Of a stretch of 9,338 bases of DNA, positions 6,706 to 9,338 are shown one piece after another (position 1 is the first letter of the stretch; the number at the start of each line of letters is the position of its first letter). The position numbers and the translations under genes were made by a program. The stretch covers positions 1 to 9,338 of the forward strand of contig JALURH010000180.1 of NCBI GenBank assembly GCA_027017025.1, given 5' to 3'. The stretch comes from Thermofilaceae archaeon (GTDB lineage: Archaea > Thermoproteota > Thermoprotei > Thermofilales > Thermofilaceae). A model generated the notes under the pieces. It was not told the DNA's origin and ran no database searches. It was given only the letters and a program-made list of their open reading frames with translations.

Positions 6706-6710
6706 TTTTT
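6706..6710 (+). terminator. T-run after tRNA-Thr
   Basis: Five thymines begin three bases after the encoded CCA. Archaeal RNA polymerase commonly stops at such runs, so this is the likely end of the tRNA transcript. It lies in the 24-base gap before the convergent lipid kinase gene. Confidence 0.5.
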
Positions 6711-6727
6711 ATAATTCATATCTCTTG

Positions 6728-7432
6728 CTAAAGTCTTGGTGCTGATAAAAGGTATGCAGAGAGAGACGCTACTAGAGGAATTGTCAAGTTATCTTCTATG
6801 GAGAAGAGTTCTGTAAGTGAAGCAAAAAATGATATTAATATTGCTACCTCGGGATTAACATCTAGAATAGTTAGAATAAACGTTAGCCCTATTATAGCTG
6901 CTAATGTTCCTTCAAGACTTCCTTGAGCTAGCGGTAGTCTTATCCTGCCATATAGGATTCCTATAGTAGCAGCTATAGGATCTATGACTGTTAACGCTAT
7001 TATCCCGTAAATTGTGTAATCATTAAATAATATGGCAGATGTCAAGACACCTATTATCCCATGGACAATACCTATGTATCCTCCCTTTTTCTCATATTCT
7101 CTCTCCATCCTCTTTATTTGTTCCTGAACTAGTTGCTCAAGCCTGAATAAACTCTCTTCTATAACATGCTTAAAGGGTTGTGGCGTTGTATACAATATAG
7201 TCTCGATAGTCTTTTTTCTTCTATTCTCAAAGAAATTAACTAATTCTTTGCTTAGAAGCGGTTTTTTTACTATTATTCCATTAATTAGTGCTGCTAGTAT
7301 AGCTAGTATAGTATAATATATTAGAGGCGGAATCGATATAATACCAATATAGGGTATTAAAAGCGTAAAACAGAAAAGTACATGTGCTACTTTTCTAAGA
7401 AGCTCTCCCTTAACTTCTTCTCTAACTATCAT
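6728..7432 (-). CDS. CTP-dependent isoprenoid/lipid kinase, dolichol kinase (SEC59) family
   Basis: A 234-residue membrane protein of the COG0170 family, whose members phosphorylate dolichol, phytol or related lipid alcohols with CTP. Family landmarks are R13-K14-x-x-H17 in the first helix, DPIAATIGILYG from 151, SLEGT at 172-176 and E208 with EDNLTIPL at 213-220. Membrane segments lie at about 15-30, 34-54, 120-136, 139-160, 175-190 and 195-210. Between the first pair and the rest is a polar, charged stretch (about 60-117), part of which (about 90-116) looks like a coiled coil and could be a cytosolic arm. The lipid substrate is unknown; in archaea an isoprenoid alcohol or dolichol is expected. 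The ATG at 7432 overlaps the stop of the upstream metallophosphoesterase gene (ATGA), showing translational coupling. Confidence 0.82.
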   Translation of the reverse strand: MIVREEVKGELLRKVAHVLFCFTLLIPYIGIISIPPLIYYTILAILAALINGIIVKKPLLSKELVNFFENRRKKTIETILYTTPQPFKHVIEESLFRLEQLVQEQIKRMEREYEKKGGYIGIVHGIIGVLTSAILFNDYTIYGIIALTVIDPIAATIGILYGRIRLPLAQGSLEGTLAAIIGLTFILTILDVNPEVAILISFFASLTELFSIEDNLTIPLVASLSAYLLSAPRL

Positions 7433-8742
7433 TTAATCGCCTTTTTTGAATATACTATAGGTCTAAATCCAACACTTCGTAGCATTATTGGTATCCTAGG
7501 GTTAGAGCATATTATGTTTTCATTTAATACCACGTATTCCTCTTTCAGTTCATAGTTTCCATCTAATCCCTTTAGTGGTTGTAGTCCCCAAAATAGGTGA
7601 ACCCGTTTGTCTAGCGATAGAAGTTTCATTAATGCACATAGCCTTCTGCCAGCAATTTCCTCATTACATGAAAATAGGTACTCACTGAATGGTACTAGCA
7701 TTTCTTGATTTTTATTTCCATAAAATTCTATTATTTTATCCTTAGATAACTCTATAACTTTTATATGATTAAGACTTAGAACAGTTTTCGTTTCCCGCAC
7801 TATAATTTCATCTATAAAGTCTTCATATGAAGTCTGATCTTTTAATGTATGTATAGGTATTTGCAAGATTTTTCTTAGAAATATCTTACTGGAAAGTGGA
7901 TCTTTTATCTCAAGCCGAATCCTTGACATAGCTGGATCCAACCGCGAAAATCTTAAATCATTTTTGTGTGCACATTTACGACATAAACTCCAGCTCTGTG
8001 GTATATGTACTGTTTTTCCGCATCCATTACATTTTTTCCATATTCCATTGATAAATTTCCACTGAATACTTATTTTCCCTTTATTTGTAAGGGTTATAAT
8101 TGCATAGTTTCCTATAGGTTTTCCATCCCTAGTAGTTCTATCAAGTCTAGCAACATTGATATACCTAATTCCATTGAGGTCTAAGTCTATTCCTCCAAAT
8201 GAGTGACTATGGCCAAATATATGGACTAAGGGGTTATAATGATTTAAAAGATAGTTAATTTCAATGATTCCTGCATGAAGACTCTGATGGTAATTATCAA
8301 TCTTCTTTCCTTTATCCATTATACTGTAAGGTGGGTAATGTGTAATCAAAATCCTTATACCATAATCTCCTAGTGTATATGGCTTTACTCTTCTTCCATG
8401 TCCTATGAGCGTGAATGGACCAAATTTATATGGTCCCGACCTTTCGAGGTCAATTATTTTATGGGGCTCATCTTTACATGCAGCTTCAATATCCCAGTTT
8501 CCTCTAACATAAATTACCTTTTTCCCAAGCTTTAGAGCTAACTTCGAAAGAATTTTACACATTGACCCCTTTCTTTGGGGATTACCGATATCACCTGCTA
8601 CAACAACTATATCATATGTTTCCTCATCATTTTTTATCCATCTAATAAATTCATCCACAATATCTTCTTTGCCATGTATATCTGACATTGCTAGTATTCT
8701 AAGCTGGTCCAACATCTCCACCTGCACGCCATGTGTAAACAT
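7429..8742 (-). CDS. Metallophosphoesterase fused to zinc ribbon and unknown C-terminal domain
   Basis: A 437-residue, three-part protein. Residues 14-200 are a calcineurin-like phosphoesterase with the full metal set: D21 and H23 (SDIHG), D51 (AGDIGN), N82 (RGNWD), H135 (THYPP), and H178 with H180 (GHSH), so it should be active on a phosphomonoester or diester. A zinc ribbon follows with C238-x2-C241 and C254-x2-C257. Residues of about 265-437 are a further mixed, soluble domain that I do not recognise. Single-domain relatives end near residue 230, so about 200 residues are extra. The ATG at 8742 has a TATA-like element at the distance expected for a leaderless mRNA; the internal ATG at 8715 (MLDQLRIL) would also leave the enzyme domain complete. 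It is coupled to the lipid kinase gene by an ATGA overlap and follows radA. The substrate is unknown. Confidence 0.85.
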   Translation of the reverse strand: MFTHGVQVEMLDQLRILAMSDIHGKEDIVDEFIRWIKNDEETYDIVVVAGDIGNPQRKGSMCKILSKLALKLGKKVIYVRGNWDIEAACKDEPHKIIDLERSGPYKFGPFTLIGHGRRVKPYTLGDYGIRILITHYPPYSIMDKGKKIDNYHQSLHAGIIEINYLLNHYNPLVHIFGHSHSFGGIDLDLNGIRYINVARLDRTTRDGKPIGNYAIITLTNKGKISIQWKFINGIWKKCNGCGKTVHIPQSWSLCRKCAHKNDLRFSRLDPAMSRIRLEIKDPLSSKIFLRKILQIPIHTLKDQTSYEDFIDEIIVRETKTVLSLNHIKVIELSKDKIIEFYGNKNQEMLVPFSEYLFSCNEEIAGRRLCALMKLLSLDKRVHLFWGLQPLKGLDGNYELKEEYVVLNENIICSNPRIPIMLRSVGFRPIVYSKKAIK

Positions 8743-8760
8743 AAAATAAAGTGAAAGGGA

Positions 8761-8769
8761 TATAATTAA
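8761..8769 (-). promoter_or_regulatory. Possible TATA box for the metallophosphoesterase-lipid kinase operon
   Basis: The minus strand reads TTAATTATA here, 19-27 bases before the ATG at 8742, in the 90-base gap after radA. The position fits a leaderless transcript from that ATG. A T-rich stretch (8743-8760 on the minus strand) lies between it and the ATG and could also help end radA transcripts. No Shine-Dalgarno site precedes the ATG. Confidence 0.4.
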
Positions 8770-8832
8770 GAATAGCTTCTATAATGATCTGAAGATATTT
8801 AGCTTACAGGTCGCATTAACAGCTCTCTTAAA

Positions 8833-9338
8833 TCATAAATCCACTACTCCTTCCTCGGTAATTACGAAAACCGCCTCCCTTTCTGCATGCTTAGGGCTAT
8901 CAATGATTCTTGCTATTCTCTTACCCTCTTTACCCTTTCTTAACCATATTCTATAAGTGCATCCATGAGCCATTATATTTCCTCCAGCTGGACGAAGAGG
9001 ATTACCAAAGAAAATGTCTGGGGCAGACATTACTTGATTTGTTACCACTACTGCAATGTCATATAAGCTTGCAAGTCTATGAAGCTGGCTTATATGTTTA
9101 TTTAATTTTTGTTGTCTTGCAGCTAAGTTTTCTCTCCCAGGATACTCAGCTCTAAAATGATTTATTAAGCTATCAACGACGATTAACTTGATATTGTATT
9201 TCTCTATATACTTTTTTGCTTCATCAACAAGTAGCATTTGGTGGTCGCTGTTGTATGCTCTTGCGTATATTATGTTTTCTAGTGTTTTTTCTGGGTCTTG
9301 TCCTCTGTACCTAGCTATTTGTATTATTCTTTCTGGCC
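8833..9338 (-). CDS. radA: DNA repair and recombination protein RadA, C-terminal half (5' end beyond window)
   Basis: Archaeal RecA/Rad51 family recombinase, which forms filaments on single-stranded DNA and catalyses strand exchange. The last 167 codons are present, open to the right edge; the N-terminal helix-hairpin-helix domain and Walker A lie outside. Visible landmarks in order: a YARAYNSDHQ segment, Walker B IKLIVVDS, HFRAEYPGRENLAARQQKLN, a TNQV segment (the end of the L1 region is near ITNQVM in relatives), the L2 region PAGGN, the basic RKGKEGKRIARIIDSP strand and the terminal ITEEGVVDL. The first ATG in the frame (9235-9237) is internal, because homology continues upstream of it. 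Small departures from the usual RadA are GGN where GGH is common, and KHAERE where relatives tend to have an HLPEGE-like sequence after the IDSP/DAP motif. The stop TGA is at 8833-8835. Confidence 0.95.
   Translation of the reverse strand, partial: PERIIQIARYRGQDPEKTLENIIYARAYNSDHQMLLVDEAKKYIEKYNIKLIVVDSLINHFRAEYPGRENLAARQQKLNKHISQLHRLASLYDIAVVVTNQVMSAPDIFFGNPLRPAGGNIMAHGCTYRIWLRKGKEGKRIARIIDSPKHAEREAVFVITEEGVVDL

Noticed and set aside
6465..6719. Two open frames on the minus strand across the tRNA gene, with a peptide like SPGRDLNPGP
   Set aside because: This is the well-known false protein read from the antisense strand of tRNA T-arms; the tRNA explains the sequence fully.
7293..7310. Tandem repeat of nine bases (gctagtata twice)
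   Set aside because: It lies in a hydrophobic helix of the lipid kinase and codes for ordinary small hydrophobic residues; most likely chance.
8743..8832. Possible small C/D-box RNA in the gap after radA
   Set aside because: Only loose matches to C and D boxes (for example tgatctga), without usable spacing or a guide stretch.
8910..9155. Plus-strand open frame inside radA
   Set aside because: It is antisense to the most conserved part of RadA.

Overview
The window is AT-rich, densely packed DNA that reads as a hyperthermophilic crenarchaeon (Thermoproteota). A Desulfurococcales or nearby lineage is my best guess, and this is an inference. The support is an archaeal RadA recombinase, an archaeal-type asparaginyl-tRNA synthetase, a tRNA gene with introns that fold into archaeal bulge-helix-bulge splice motifs, heavy AGA/AGG and ATA codon use, and short intergenic gaps with few Shine-Dalgarno sites. 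No insertion sequence, CRISPR array, prophage or origin was seen.

Left block (1-2237, all minus strand, transcribed right to left): a metallo-beta-lactamase-fold protein that has lost most of its metal ligands, then a site-2 protease (M50, with a PDZ domain) overlapping it by 29 bases, then, 13 bases further on, a multi-spanning membrane protein of unknown function that runs off the left edge. They look like one operon, perhaps for membrane proteolysis or signalling.

Middle block (2238-6437): a 44-base divergent spacer; a COG1205 superfamily 2 helicase (MrfA/YprA type, plus strand) with a C-terminal cysteine cluster; a COG2890 (HemK/PrmC-like) methyltransferase on the minus strand whose end overlaps the helicase end; and asparaginyl-tRNA synthetase (asnS, plus strand), which starts head to head with the methyltransferase.

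RNA gene (6572-6703, plus strand): tRNA-Thr(UGU) interrupted twice, by a 24-base intron in the D-loop (between positions 17 and 18) and a 32-base intron at the usual site (between 37 and 38). Removing both leaves a 73-base cloverleaf with standard numbering, followed by an encoded CCA.

Right block (6728-9338, all minus strand): radA (C-terminal half only, cut by the right edge), a 90-base gap with a possible promoter, a metallophosphoesterase fused to a zinc ribbon and an unrecognised C-terminal domain, and a membrane CTP-dependent lipid kinase (dolichol kinase/SEC59 family) translationally coupled to it by an ATGA overlap.

The most unusual items are the doubly interrupted tRNA, the metal-site-dead MBL protein next to an intramembrane protease, and the three-part metallophosphoesterase.
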